Shown here piece after piece: positions 1 to 6,622 of a stretch of 64,000 nt of DNA. The stretch is from Saprospiraceae bacterium. Its GTDB lineage: Bacteria > Bacteroidota > Bacteroidia > Chitinophagales > Saprospiraceae. The position numbers and the translations under genes are program-made. Within the stretch, counting starts at the first letter, position 1; the number at the start of each line of letters is the position of its first letter. The notes below the pieces were generated by a model, which searched no databases, had not been told where the DNA came from, and saw nothing but the letters and a program-made list of their open reading frames with translations. The stretch covers positions 62,001 to 126,000 of the forward strand of contig JAHDES010000007.1 of NCBI GenBank assembly GCA_020628645.1, in the 5' to 3' direction.

Positions 1-157
1 CATGATCTTTACTAAAGTTTTTTCCTGTGGGTGTACCGAGATCGGTAATGACGACATCGCAACCTTCATTGGCCAATCGTTTGGCAATGGCTTCTCCAAT
101 ACCTTTGCTCCGTCCCGAACCAGTAATAACTGCGGTCTTCCCTTTTAGTTGATACAT
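1..157 (-). CDS. Short-chain dehydrogenase/reductase (partial, N-terminus only)
   Basis: The leftward gene starts at the ATG whose complement is 155-157 and runs off the left edge, leaving about 52 residues. They begin MYQLKGKTAVITGSG and contain TGSGRSKGIG, the glycine-rich NAD(P)-binding motif of classical SDRs, followed by a beta strand ending in D (VVITDLG). An Asp at the end of that strand usually favours NAD(H). It lies 15 bp after the REDY-like gene and is the last visible member of the leftward catabolic operon. The substrate cannot be told from this fragment; an alcohol-to-ketone step in the same pathway is the simple inference. Confidence 0.85.
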   Translation of the reverse strand, partial: MYQLKGKTAVITGSGRSKGIGEAIAKRLANEGCDVVITDLGTPTGKNFSKDH

Positions 158-172
158 AAGCTGAAAATTGAG

Positions 173-484
173 TTATGCAAATTGTTCGGATACGATGAAG
201 ACTGGATTATCTGCAAATGCTTGAAATTCACCTGCTATTTTTTGCATGTTTTCAGTAGAAACTTCTTTTCCCAATAAATCCATATCATTCACCTCAATGA
301 CTTCACAATACTGATAAGGTGGCGTTCCGCCAGAACCCATCAACGCATTTAAGCGATATACTTTGAAGTCGTTGACAGAAGTTAAACCTTTGACGGTAGG
401 GACATCGGTCGTTTGTGCCCATTTTTCGTATGCTTCTTTTGAAGCTTCGTCTTTTAAATTGAATAATACTAATAGTGCTGCCAT
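173..484 (-). CDS. REDY/HapK-like small protein
   Basis: A 103-residue protein that resembles the REDY-like HapK family: it opens MAALLVLFNLKDEAS and has the W-x-x-x-TDVPTVKGL pattern followed by a second beta-rich half (YQYCEVIEVNDMDLLG). This is a small ferredoxin-like fold related to dimeric alpha-beta barrel proteins. Members occur beside biosynthetic and catabolic oxidoreductases, but their chemistry is poorly known. There is no signal peptide, so it should act in the cytosol. Its start codon directly abuts the aldolase stop codon, which implies translational coupling in the operon. The family call rests on recognised sequence pattern; a role as small isomerase, cyclase or binding protein is inference. 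Confidence 0.65.
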   Translation of the reverse strand: MAALLVLFNLKDEASKEAYEKWAQTTDVPTVKGLTSVNDFKVYRLNALMGSGGTPPYQYCEVIEVNDMDLLGKEVSTENMQKIAGEFQAFADNPVFIVSEQFA

Positions 485-1249
485 TTATACAGGTCTTACG
501 TTTAAAAAAGATTTACTTTGTAATTTTATTAATCCCTGAACGGAATTTAAAATCATACTAGCTCCTTTATCGATTAGAGCTTGTGCTTGTTCTGCCGTGC
601 CCGCAACCGTTCCAAAAAATTTGCCGTTATCTAAAATCGTTTTGAAAATATGATTCAACATCTCTTGTACTTCTTGATGTTTGGGGCCATCATAGAATCC
701 CATTGACATCGCCAGATCTCTTGGGCCAATGATAAATCCATCTACCTCAGGAATCGCACACATCGCCGCTAGATTTTCCACACAAGCCATTGTTTCTACT
801 TGAGGCATAACGAGAGTTTGCTGGTTTGCAAATTGAACATACTCCAATTGAGACATGCTGCCCTGCATATAATCTGCTGCTCGGATTGGCCCAAGTCCTC
901 GTTTTCCGATTGGTGGATATTTTATTGCTTGAACTAATGCTTGGACATCTTCCACGGTATCAATCGTTGGCATCATCACGCCCATCACGCCTGCATCCAT
1001 AAATTGTAAAATAAGTTTGGCATCCACGCTTCTAATCCTTGCCAAAGGTGTACAGCCCGTCACTTCGCAGGCTCGCACTAAATTAGTAATATCAGATGCC
1101 GTAATTCCTCCATGCTCTGCGTCTATCATATAATAGTCAAAGCCATTGAGACCAATATATTCACAGATAATTGGGTCAACTGTAGGAGCGATGACTCCGA
1201 AACAAGTTTTCCCTTCTGCTATTCTTTCTTTTAGTTTATTTTTCTTCAT
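485..1249 (-). CDS. HpcH/HpaI-family aldolase
   Basis: A 254-residue TIM-barrel protein of the HpcH/HpaI aldolase family, the usual length. Family hallmarks are seen: DYYMIDAEHGG (the substrate-binding strand with the family's D-x-EH), PLARIRS (Arg), GVMMPTID, the metal-binding Glu in MPQVET, and the metal-binding Asp in GPRDLAMSMG. Enzymes of this family cleave 2-oxo-4-hydroxy acids or citramalyl/malyl-type units with a divalent metal. It lies 9 bp after the LeuD-like gene and just before the HapK-like gene. In context it could provide the retro-aldol step that yields pyruvate, or another 2-oxoacid, from the branched hydroxy-acid formed by the neighbouring aconitase-type enzyme. The exact substrate is not known. 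Confidence 0.85.
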   Translation of the reverse strand: MKKNKLKERIAEGKTCFGVIAPTVDPIICEYIGLNGFDYYMIDAEHGGITASDITNLVRACEVTGCTPLARIRSVDAKLILQFMDAGVMGVMMPTIDTVEDVQALVQAIKYPPIGKRGLGPIRAADYMQGSMSQLEYVQFANQQTLVMPQVETMACVENLAAMCAIPEVDGFIIGPRDLAMSMGFYDGPKHQEVQEMLNHIFKTILDNGKFFGTVAGTAEQAQALIDKGASMILNSVQGLIKLQSKSFLNVRPV

Positions 1250-1258
1250 GGTTTATTT

Positions 1259-1783
1259 TTATCTAATCGCTTCTCCTTTTGCAATTTTATCACGAACATA
1301 GTTCATAAGACCTCCTGCTTTTCCAACTTCAGCGACGAAGGGCGCAGCGGGTAGCGATTTGAATGTTGTTCCTTTGGTTATATTTTTAATAATACCCGTA
1401 TCAGGATCATAAGATAATTCATCACCTGTTTCACATCCTTTTGCAATGTCTTTGGAGGTGACGAAAGGCAATCCATAATTAATGGCATTTCTAAATTGTA
1501 GGCGCGCAAAACTATCTGCGAATACAGCCTTAATTCCTGCCCCCATTAATCCTGTGATGACATGTTCAATACTTTTGCCACCGCCAGCAAAATTGTGTGC
1601 CGCAACAATGAAGGTATAATTGTTGTCTTTAAACCCATATTCTTTATTGAAAGCTTCGTCTACACCCGCCATTACCCATTTGCTATTTTCCGCAGGATCA
1701 ATGGCAGACGTCCAAAATTCTTGGATAATAATGTTATATGCCATCACATAATCCGAAGCGACCCAACATTTTCCTTTTATCAT
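1259..1783 (-). CDS. Aconitase-family small (swivel) subunit, LeuD-like, divergent
   Basis: A 174-residue protein with the swivel-domain layout of 3-isopropylmalate dehydratase small subunits: an N-terminal strand beginning MIKGKCWV, a central glycine-rich loop, then AVFADSFARLQFRNAINYGLPFV, which matches the family RNAxNxGLP block. The usual GxNFGCGSSREHAP loop is replaced by AHNFAGGGKSIEH, so the Cys and the Ser-Ser-Arg of the substrate loop are changed while Glu-His remain. The N-terminal part also lacks the usual G-D-NIDTD motif. It should pair with the large subunit starting at 4458, although an amine oxidase gene lies between them. The altered loop predicts a substrate unlike isopropylmalate. 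It is part of the leftward operon (10 bp and 9 bp gaps). Confidence 0.75.
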   Translation of the reverse strand: MIKGKCWVASDYVMAYNIIIQEFWTSAIDPAENSKWVMAGVDEAFNKEYGFKDNNYTFIVAAHNFAGGGKSIEHVITGLMGAGIKAVFADSFARLQFRNAINYGLPFVTSKDIAKGCETGDELSYDPDTGIIKNITKGTTFKSLPAAPFVAEVGKAGGLMNYVRDKIAKGEAIR

Positions 1784-1793
1784 ATTGTATCAA

Positions 1794-3185
1794 TTAATTA
1801 AACAGTTGATTTACAGCATTATTTGCTGAAGCTAAAGCCCCTTCCATTCCCTTTTCGGCAAAACTAAGATGCTCTCCAGCGAGGAAAACTCGTTTTGTGG
1901 GTCTTGCCATTTCAGGTACAAATTTCGTGACTTGTCCTGCATGAAATTCTGCATAAGCACCTTTATTGTATTTATAGTTACTCCACGAAAATGTATCTAT
2001 GACTTCTATGTTATTTTGCGTACTTGGACGTATTTGGTGAAGTGTCTTTTCAACTCTATTTTTAAAGGAATCTTCATTTGCTATTCTTGCACCTTTTCCA
2101 TTAATAAATACCTTTAAATAAACTTGTTCGGCTTCTTTATCATTGGCAGCAAATACCCGTTCGATTGGGCTATCGGTCCACATAGAAAGTGGTAACCCAT
2201 CTGTTTTCCAAAATTTATTTTTTACAGCAACTATGGCTATAGCAATATTCGTATAGGGCAATTGCTGAATGGCTTGTTTTTGTATCTCGGTAAATCCAAT
2301 GGCCAACTCTACATCTTTTAAAACAGAAAATGGGATTGTACAAATTAATTTATCTGCTGTGTAAGAAGTTCCATCTTGACATTGAACTTGTATCCTATTT
2401 TTTTCTTCTATTATTTTTTCAACTTGCTTGTTCAATTCTACAGTTGAATCCAAGGATTTTGCCATAGCATTTGGTAAAGTATCACTTCCGCCAGCAACAT
2501 TAAGTACTGCTTTACTTCCTCCCATCATTCGATATGCCATAGAACGCATCACGTGAAGGGTAGAAATTTTATCTAAACCATTGTGATTGGCAGCAAGATT
2601 GGCTAAGCGAATCGCTTCTTCGTCATAAGTGGCTTCTTCCAAAAAATGACGATATGGTTTATCCAGTTTTTCATATCCTTTTTGATACCAATCGGAGGTA
2701 TTTTGTAAAGGCATCTTTTCTCGCAAGGCAGCACTTTCCAAGCGATAAGGGGTTAATTTTTTCAAATCCTGAGATAAAGGATTCATCAAAGAAGTTGCCC
2801 AATCATCACTAACTATATTTTCACCTTTATAATGGATCATCCAACTTTTTGGATAAGGTTTTGGCTTGATTAATTCAATATTTACTTGTTTGGCAACTTC
2901 CAGTACTCGTTTATATCCGTCTCCTATTTCAACGCCCCCAAGTTCTATGGGAGATTTTAAATTTCTTTTGGTAAACAAGCGGCCTCCTACTCGATTACTT
3001 CCTTCCAATATTTTATAACTAATCCCTTTTTCCTGCAAAAGCATCGCCGTGTACAATCCTGCCAATCCAGCTCCTAAAATCAACACTTCTGTATCTTTTT
3101 TATGTTGAAAAGCACAGGCAGTATGACCAAAGGTTAAACCTAAGGCAGCAAAAGTAGATTGCTTTAAAAATGACCTACGAATCAT
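1794..3185 (-). CDS. Tat-exported flavin amine oxidase / FAD-dependent oxidoreductase
   Basis: A 463-residue protein of the flavin-containing amine oxidase family. The N-terminus MIRRSFLKQSTFAALGL has a twin-arginine motif followed by a hydrophobic stretch, predicting folded export by Tat. The Rossmann fingerprint VLILGAGLAGLYTA is followed by the ILEGSNRVGGRLFT motif that typifies this family. The C-terminus has RVFLAGEHLSFAEKGMEGALASA, the second FAD-binding block with the conserved G-E-H and G-A-x-x-S. Family members oxidise amines, amino acids or carotenoid-like substrates with oxygen or another acceptor. The gene is only 4 bp from the upstream large-subunit gene and 10 bp from the small-subunit gene. 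A periplasmic oxidation preceding uptake is plausible; the substrate is unknown. Confidence 0.82.
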   Translation of the reverse strand: MIRRSFLKQSTFAALGLTFGHTACAFQHKKDTEVLILGAGLAGLYTAMLLQEKGISYKILEGSNRVGGRLFTKRNLKSPIELGGVEIGDGYKRVLEVAKQVNIELIKPKPYPKSWMIHYKGENIVSDDWATSLMNPLSQDLKKLTPYRLESAALREKMPLQNTSDWYQKGYEKLDKPYRHFLEEATYDEEAIRLANLAANHNGLDKISTLHVMRSMAYRMMGGSKAVLNVAGGSDTLPNAMAKSLDSTVELNKQVEKIIEEKNRIQVQCQDGTSYTADKLICTIPFSVLKDVELAIGFTEIQKQAIQQLPYTNIAIAIVAVKNKFWKTDGLPLSMWTDSPIERVFAANDKEAEQVYLKVFINGKGARIANEDSFKNRVEKTLHQIRPSTQNNIEVIDTFSWSNYKYNKGAYAEFHAGQVTKFVPEMARPTKRVFLAGEHLSFAEKGMEGALASANNAVNQLFN

Positions 3186-3189
3186 TTTA

Positions 3190-4458
3190 TTAGGCTTTTA
3201 TGGTACGTGGATCGGTTATTTTTCCACTGATGACAGATGCAGCAACAACGGCTGGAGAGGTCAAATAGATTTCTGCTTTTTTGCTTCCCATGCGTCCTTG
3301 CATATTTCGATTGCCTGCGCTTAATACAATATCTCCATCACCTGCCACGCCTGTGTGAATGCCCGCACATGCCGCACAACTAGGCGTATCAATTGCGGCT
3401 CCTGCTTCGACTAAAACTTGCAAGTATCCTTTTTTCATAGATTGTAAATAAACATCTTGACTGGCTGGTACCACGATCATATTGACATCTCTATGAATTT
3501 GTTTTCCTTTGAGAATGCGCGCCATGATTTCCATATCCTCAATGCGTCCGTTGGTACATGTACCAACGAAGGCTTTATTGAAGGGCGTTCCTATGACTTC
3601 TTCTACGGAAACGGTATCATCTAGCTTGTGAGGACGTGCTACGGTAGGGACTACTTTAGAAACATCTACTTCGTAAACAGCATCATATTTAGCGGTGGGA
3701 TCACTCTTGATCATTCGCCAATTGCCTTTCGCCACTTTTCTTAAATAGCGTTTGGTAATTTTATCAGGGGCAACAATTCCGTTTTTAGCACCTAAATCAA
3801 CGGTCATATTGCAGAGTGTCATCCGACCCGCCATATCAAGCGCTTCTATGGCTGGCCCCGTGTATTCTAATGTTTTATAGATTAAATGCCCATTCCAGTG
3901 CATCATCCCCATAATGTGTAAACTTAAATCTTTCGCCATTACCCAAGGCTGCCATTCTCCTGTTATATGGAATTTTACACTTTCAGGAACTCTAAACCAA
4001 GCCTTCCCCGTTGCCATCGCTACAGCTGCATCGGTCACCCCAACTGCATTGCCTACCGCACCTACAGCACCATATGTATTCGCATGGCTATCTGTACCAA
4101 TACTTATTTTTCCTGGGAGTACATGACCTTGTTCCACCATAATTTGATGGGCAATGCCTTGGCGACCTAAATCATAGAAATAGGTAATGTCATGTTCTCT
4201 GACGACCTCGCGCCATTCATTGAGCATGGTCGCAAATTTTTGATTGGGTGGTGGTACTAAGTGGTCGGACACACAAATGACCCTATCTTTATCAAAGACT
4301 TCCGTTTTGCCAAGAGAGCGAAATTTAGTAAAGCATTGTTTGCCCAAATAATCCATTGTCATGACCGTGTGTACATCTACCCAAACTAGCTCTCCCGGTA
4401 CTACTTTTTTCTTCCCACTATTTTGAGCCATGATCTTTTCTGTGATGGTCATTCCCAT
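3190..4458 (-). CDS. Aconitase-family large subunit, LeuC-like hydro-lyase
   Basis: A 422-residue [4Fe-4S] hydro-lyase large subunit. The cluster ligands are visible: one Cys in FVGTCTNGRIEDMEI and two in TPSCAACAGIHTG. Other family blocks include ISIGTDSHANTYGAVGAVGNAVGVTD and NRNMQGRMGS near the end. The length is that of the two-subunit LeuC/HacA type rather than of full aconitase. Such enzymes isomerise or hydrate 2-hydroxy or unsaturated di/tricarboxylates. It is the first gene of the leftward operon, and a 35-bp inverted repeat (4489-4523) lies just upstream of its start. There is no leu biosynthesis gene nearby, and the partner small subunit is unusual, so a catabolic substrate (for example a methyl-branched maleate or itaconate) is more likely than isopropylmalate. 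Confidence 0.88.
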   Translation of the reverse strand: MGMTITEKIMAQNSGKKKVVPGELVWVDVHTVMTMDYLGKQCFTKFRSLGKTEVFDKDRVICVSDHLVPPPNQKFATMLNEWREVVREHDITYFYDLGRQGIAHQIMVEQGHVLPGKISIGTDSHANTYGAVGAVGNAVGVTDAAVAMATGKAWFRVPESVKFHITGEWQPWVMAKDLSLHIMGMMHWNGHLIYKTLEYTGPAIEALDMAGRMTLCNMTVDLGAKNGIVAPDKITKRYLRKVAKGNWRMIKSDPTAKYDAVYEVDVSKVVPTVARPHKLDDTVSVEEVIGTPFNKAFVGTCTNGRIEDMEIMARILKGKQIHRDVNMIVVPASQDVYLQSMKKGYLQVLVEAGAAIDTPSCAACAGIHTGVAGDGDIVLSAGNRNMQGRMGSKKAEIYLTSPAVVAASVISGKITDPRTIKA

Positions 4459-4762
4459 AGGAATTTTTTTATTTTTTTAAACTAAAATTAGTTAACACTG
4501 TTAATTATTAACAAAATTAATTATTTTTTACAAAAAAGAAATTATTTAGTTTAATATTTTGATCTTTACAGAAAAGAACGAAGAAAAAACTACCTTAAAT
4601 CAATTATTAATTCACATAACTAACTATTTCAAGCCTCAGAATTTCAATTATCAATAGCTCTTATTCTTAAATGCTTCTCGCCTATAAAATTAGACATATA
4701 AAGGAATAATTAAACTAATCGTAAGACGACTTGAAGTCGGCTCACGACAATAATTTAAACAG
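4459..4762. promoter_or_regulatory. Divergent intergenic region with operator A
   Basis: This 304-bp gap separates the leftward LeuC-like gene from the rightward quinone oxidoreductase. It is very AT-rich. It holds one copy of the 35-bp inverted repeat (4489-4523) close to the leftward gene and a short palindrome at 4727-4739 (CGACT-TGA-AGTCG) near the rightward gene. Both transcription units must start here, but no promoter box could be assigned with confidence. Confidence 0.55.
4489..4523. promoter_or_regulatory. Putative operator A of the catabolic regulon
   Basis: One of four aligned sites with the fixed pattern TAGTTAA, 11 bp, ATTAA, 5 bp, TTAAYT. The right arm here is TTAATTA. It sits about 30 bp upstream of the start codon of the LeuC-like gene (4458). 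The identical spacing in four gene-start positions suggests a transcription-factor site; the regulator is not in the window. Confidence 0.55.
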
Positions 4763-5767
4763 ATGAAGAATAAACAATACGTCATCCATCAATTTCATGA
4801 AGACATTCGTCTTGCAACGAAAATAATAGAACGCCCCATTCCTGATTTGGGAGACTTTGAAGTTTTAATTCGTAATAAATATGTAGGGGTCAATGCTATT
4901 TATGATCGAGAATTATATAAGGGCAATGTACCTTATATAAAAGTGGAATTTCCATCTGTATTTGGTGTGGAAGCTGTGGGTGAGATTGTCGCTAAGGGAG
5001 ATTTAGTAGAAGGAATTCAACTAGGACAAGCTGTTTCTACAGTAAAAGTGGGAAGTGCATATCAGCAATTTCAAGTTGTAGATGCAAGTAATATTATTTT
5101 TATACCTAACGCTAGTCCAGAATATTTAGCCATCAACCCTACAGGGATTTCTGCTCATTTGGCACTTGAACAAGTGGCAGATTTACAAGAAGGACAAACT
5201 GTTGTGGTATCGGCAGCAGCGGGTGGACTTGGGCATATTTTGGTACAATTGTGCAAGATGAAAAATTGTCAAGTCATCGCAATTTGTGGGAGCGAACAAA
5301 AGGTAGAAATGCTGAATAGCTTAAATTGTTGTGATCGGATTATCAACTATCGTGAAGAAGCTATTGCTGAAGTTTTGAATAAAGAATATAACAATAATAT
5401 TGATGTTGCTATTGATTCTGTTGGAGGACAAATTTTTGATACATTTTTAGCAAACCTAGCACCTCTTGGAAAATTAATTGTCGTTGGTTTAGCTTCAGAA
5501 TTAAGTAGAGATCGTTTTGAAAAAATCCATCGAGCAAGAGTTTATGAAAGCATTTATTGGAAAGGTGCTTCTGTGCAGTGTTTTATGAATCATCTATATA
5601 AAGACAAACATCCTGAGGCGAGAAATCACTTGTTTTCTTTATATCAAAATGGCAATTTACAAATCAAAATAGACCCTTCTTCCTTTCAGGGTATTGCATC
5701 TATTCAAGCTGCCTCCCAATATTTATTAGCAGGTAAAAGTTGTGGTAAAGTTGTCGTTGCTTTATGA
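4763..5767 (+). CDS. Quinone oxidoreductase-type MDR enzyme (zinc-free)
   Basis: A 334-residue medium-chain dehydrogenase/reductase. The N-terminal GroES-like domain carries NKYVGVNAIYDRELYKG and FGVEAVGEIV; the NADPH-binding domain carries VVVSAAAGGLGHILVQLCK, the quinone-oxidoreductase form of the nucleotide motif. The structural and catalytic zinc ligands of alcohol dehydrogenases are absent, as in the QOR branch. Members reduce quinones, enones or 2-alkenals with NADPH. It is cytosolic and stands alone on the plus strand opposite the leftward operon. Its last 6 bp overlap the end of the convergent gene ending at 5762. An enone or ene-reduction step in the same pathway is the likely role. 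Confidence 0.85.
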   Translation: MKNKQYVIHQFHEDIRLATKIIERPIPDLGDFEVLIRNKYVGVNAIYDRELYKGNVPYIKVEFPSVFGVEAVGEIVAKGDLVEGIQLGQAVSTVKVGSAYQQFQVVDASNIIFIPNASPEYLAINPTGISAHLALEQVADLQEGQTVVVSAAAGGLGHILVQLCKMKNCQVIAICGSEQKVEMLNSLNCCDRIINYREEAIAEVLNKEYNNNIDVAIDSVGGQIFDTFLANLAPLGKLIVVGLASELSRDRFEKIHRARVYESIYWKGASVQCFMNHLYKDKHPEARNHLFSLYQNGNLQIKIDPSSFQGIASIQAASQYLLAGKSCGKVVVAL

Positions 5768-6247
5768 AACGGCTTCTTTGATATAAGAAGTTTGTTGAAA
5801 ATGAGATGTTGGAATCGTATCTTGAGTCGCCGTTTTCCATTCTTCTATCATCATGAGCCCTTGAAACTCATCATCTTGAGAAAATTGCCATACGCGCATA
5901 CGGTGCCCCTCGCTTATCAAAGAAATTATTTCGTACAAACGACTACCGGGTTGATCTTTATACGTCCACGTTAAAATGACATTACTTTTGCCCTCCCATG
6001 CTTGGCCATAAATACGAGGATTGTCAAAAGTCATAACACCATTATCGTCGAAAATGGCTTCTCCAAAATTGTGAAATTCTTCTCTTCCATCATCAAAATT
6101 ATATAAGTTGGTTTGATACCATCTTCGTCCATCCAATTTTAACGTCAGCTTACTCTTGTGTTTAAATAAGATTTTACCATCTACATCTATTCTTGTGTAT
6201 GTACCTTCCCAAACGCCTGTATGATGAGGAAAAAAATTGAAATCCAT
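5762..6247 (-). CDS. Calycin/DUF3598-like protein
   Basis: A 161-residue protein made almost wholly of predicted beta strands with many aromatic residues: HHTGVWEGTYTRID near the start, then TFDNPRIYGQAWEG and RMRVWQFSQDDEFQGLMMIEEW. The G-x-W-x-G-x-Y start and strand order resemble lipocalin-like DUF3598 proteins, which bind or modify small hydrophobic ligands. No signal peptide is present. An operator-like repeat (6261-6295) begins 14 bp upstream of its start codon, which ties it to the catabolic regulon. It converges with the quinone oxidoreductase gene, overlapping by 6 bp. The function is unknown; a ligand-binding or small isomerase role is only inference. Confidence 0.65.
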   Translation of the reverse strand: MDFNFFPHHTGVWEGTYTRIDVDGKILFKHKSKLTLKLDGRRWYQTNLYNFDDGREEFHNFGEAIFDDNGVMTFDNPRIYGQAWEGKSNVILTWTYKDQPGSRLYEIISLISEGHRMRVWQFSQDDEFQGLMMIEEWKTATQDTIPTSHFQQTSYIKEAVS

Positions 6248-6260
6248 AGGTCAAATAAAT

Positions 6261-6295
6261 TAGTTAATTTAATTAACAATTAACAAAATTAATTA
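6261..6295. promoter_or_regulatory. Putative operator B of the catabolic regulon
   Basis: It matches site A over the whole 35 bp with the same TAGTTAA, 11 bp, ATTAA, 5 bp, TTAATTA pattern, and the sequence after the centre is identical to site A for about 20 bp. It lies 14 bp upstream of the start of the leftward calycin-like gene. Confidence 0.55.
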
Positions 6296-6380
6296 TTTTT
6301 CTAAAAATAGTATTCTTATCCAATTAAAATTAATAAAAAAATAAAAAAGTAGTACAAAAGCCTTGAATTGACAAAAAAAA

Positions 6381-6415
6381 TAGTTAACTATGTTAATAAT
6401 TAATTAGATTAATTT
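6381..6415. promoter_or_regulatory. Putative operator C of the catabolic regulon
   Basis: The third aligned copy: left arm TAGTTAA, central ATTAA at the same offset, and right arm TTAATTT (two mismatches to the perfect arm). It is the copy nearest to the TonB receptor and could control receptor transcription. Confidence 0.5.
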
Positions 6416-6622
6416 TTAAGTTTATCATACTAACCTTAACAAAACGATGGTTTTTTGACTTGGAAAGTATAATCCTATTATACGAATCACCCTTCTGTCA
6501 ATACCATTATAAACAACCCAAGTTGCAAAAATCACAAGCCTAATTTGCTTCGGCAATAGGGTTTTTGAATGACCGCAGCTTCTTAACTAAATATAAATAT
6601 ATTATCGTCTAAACTTTTACTT

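Larger units (their letters stand above)
6248..6622. promoter_or_regulatory. Divergent intergenic region with operators B and C
   Basis: The 375-bp gap between the leftward calycin-like gene and the rightward TonB receptor contains two copies of the 35-bp inverted repeat, at 6261-6295 and 6381-6415, one close to the leftward gene and the other about 210 bp before the receptor start. The remaining 200 bp before the receptor is a long leader without an ORF. No other structure was recognised. Confidence 0.5.

Noticed and set aside
3190-4458. Leucine biosynthesis genes leuC and leuD
   Set aside because: Neither leuA nor leuB is present; two separate pairs occur with catabolic enzymes, and one small subunit has a changed substrate loop. 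I therefore did not give leu symbols.
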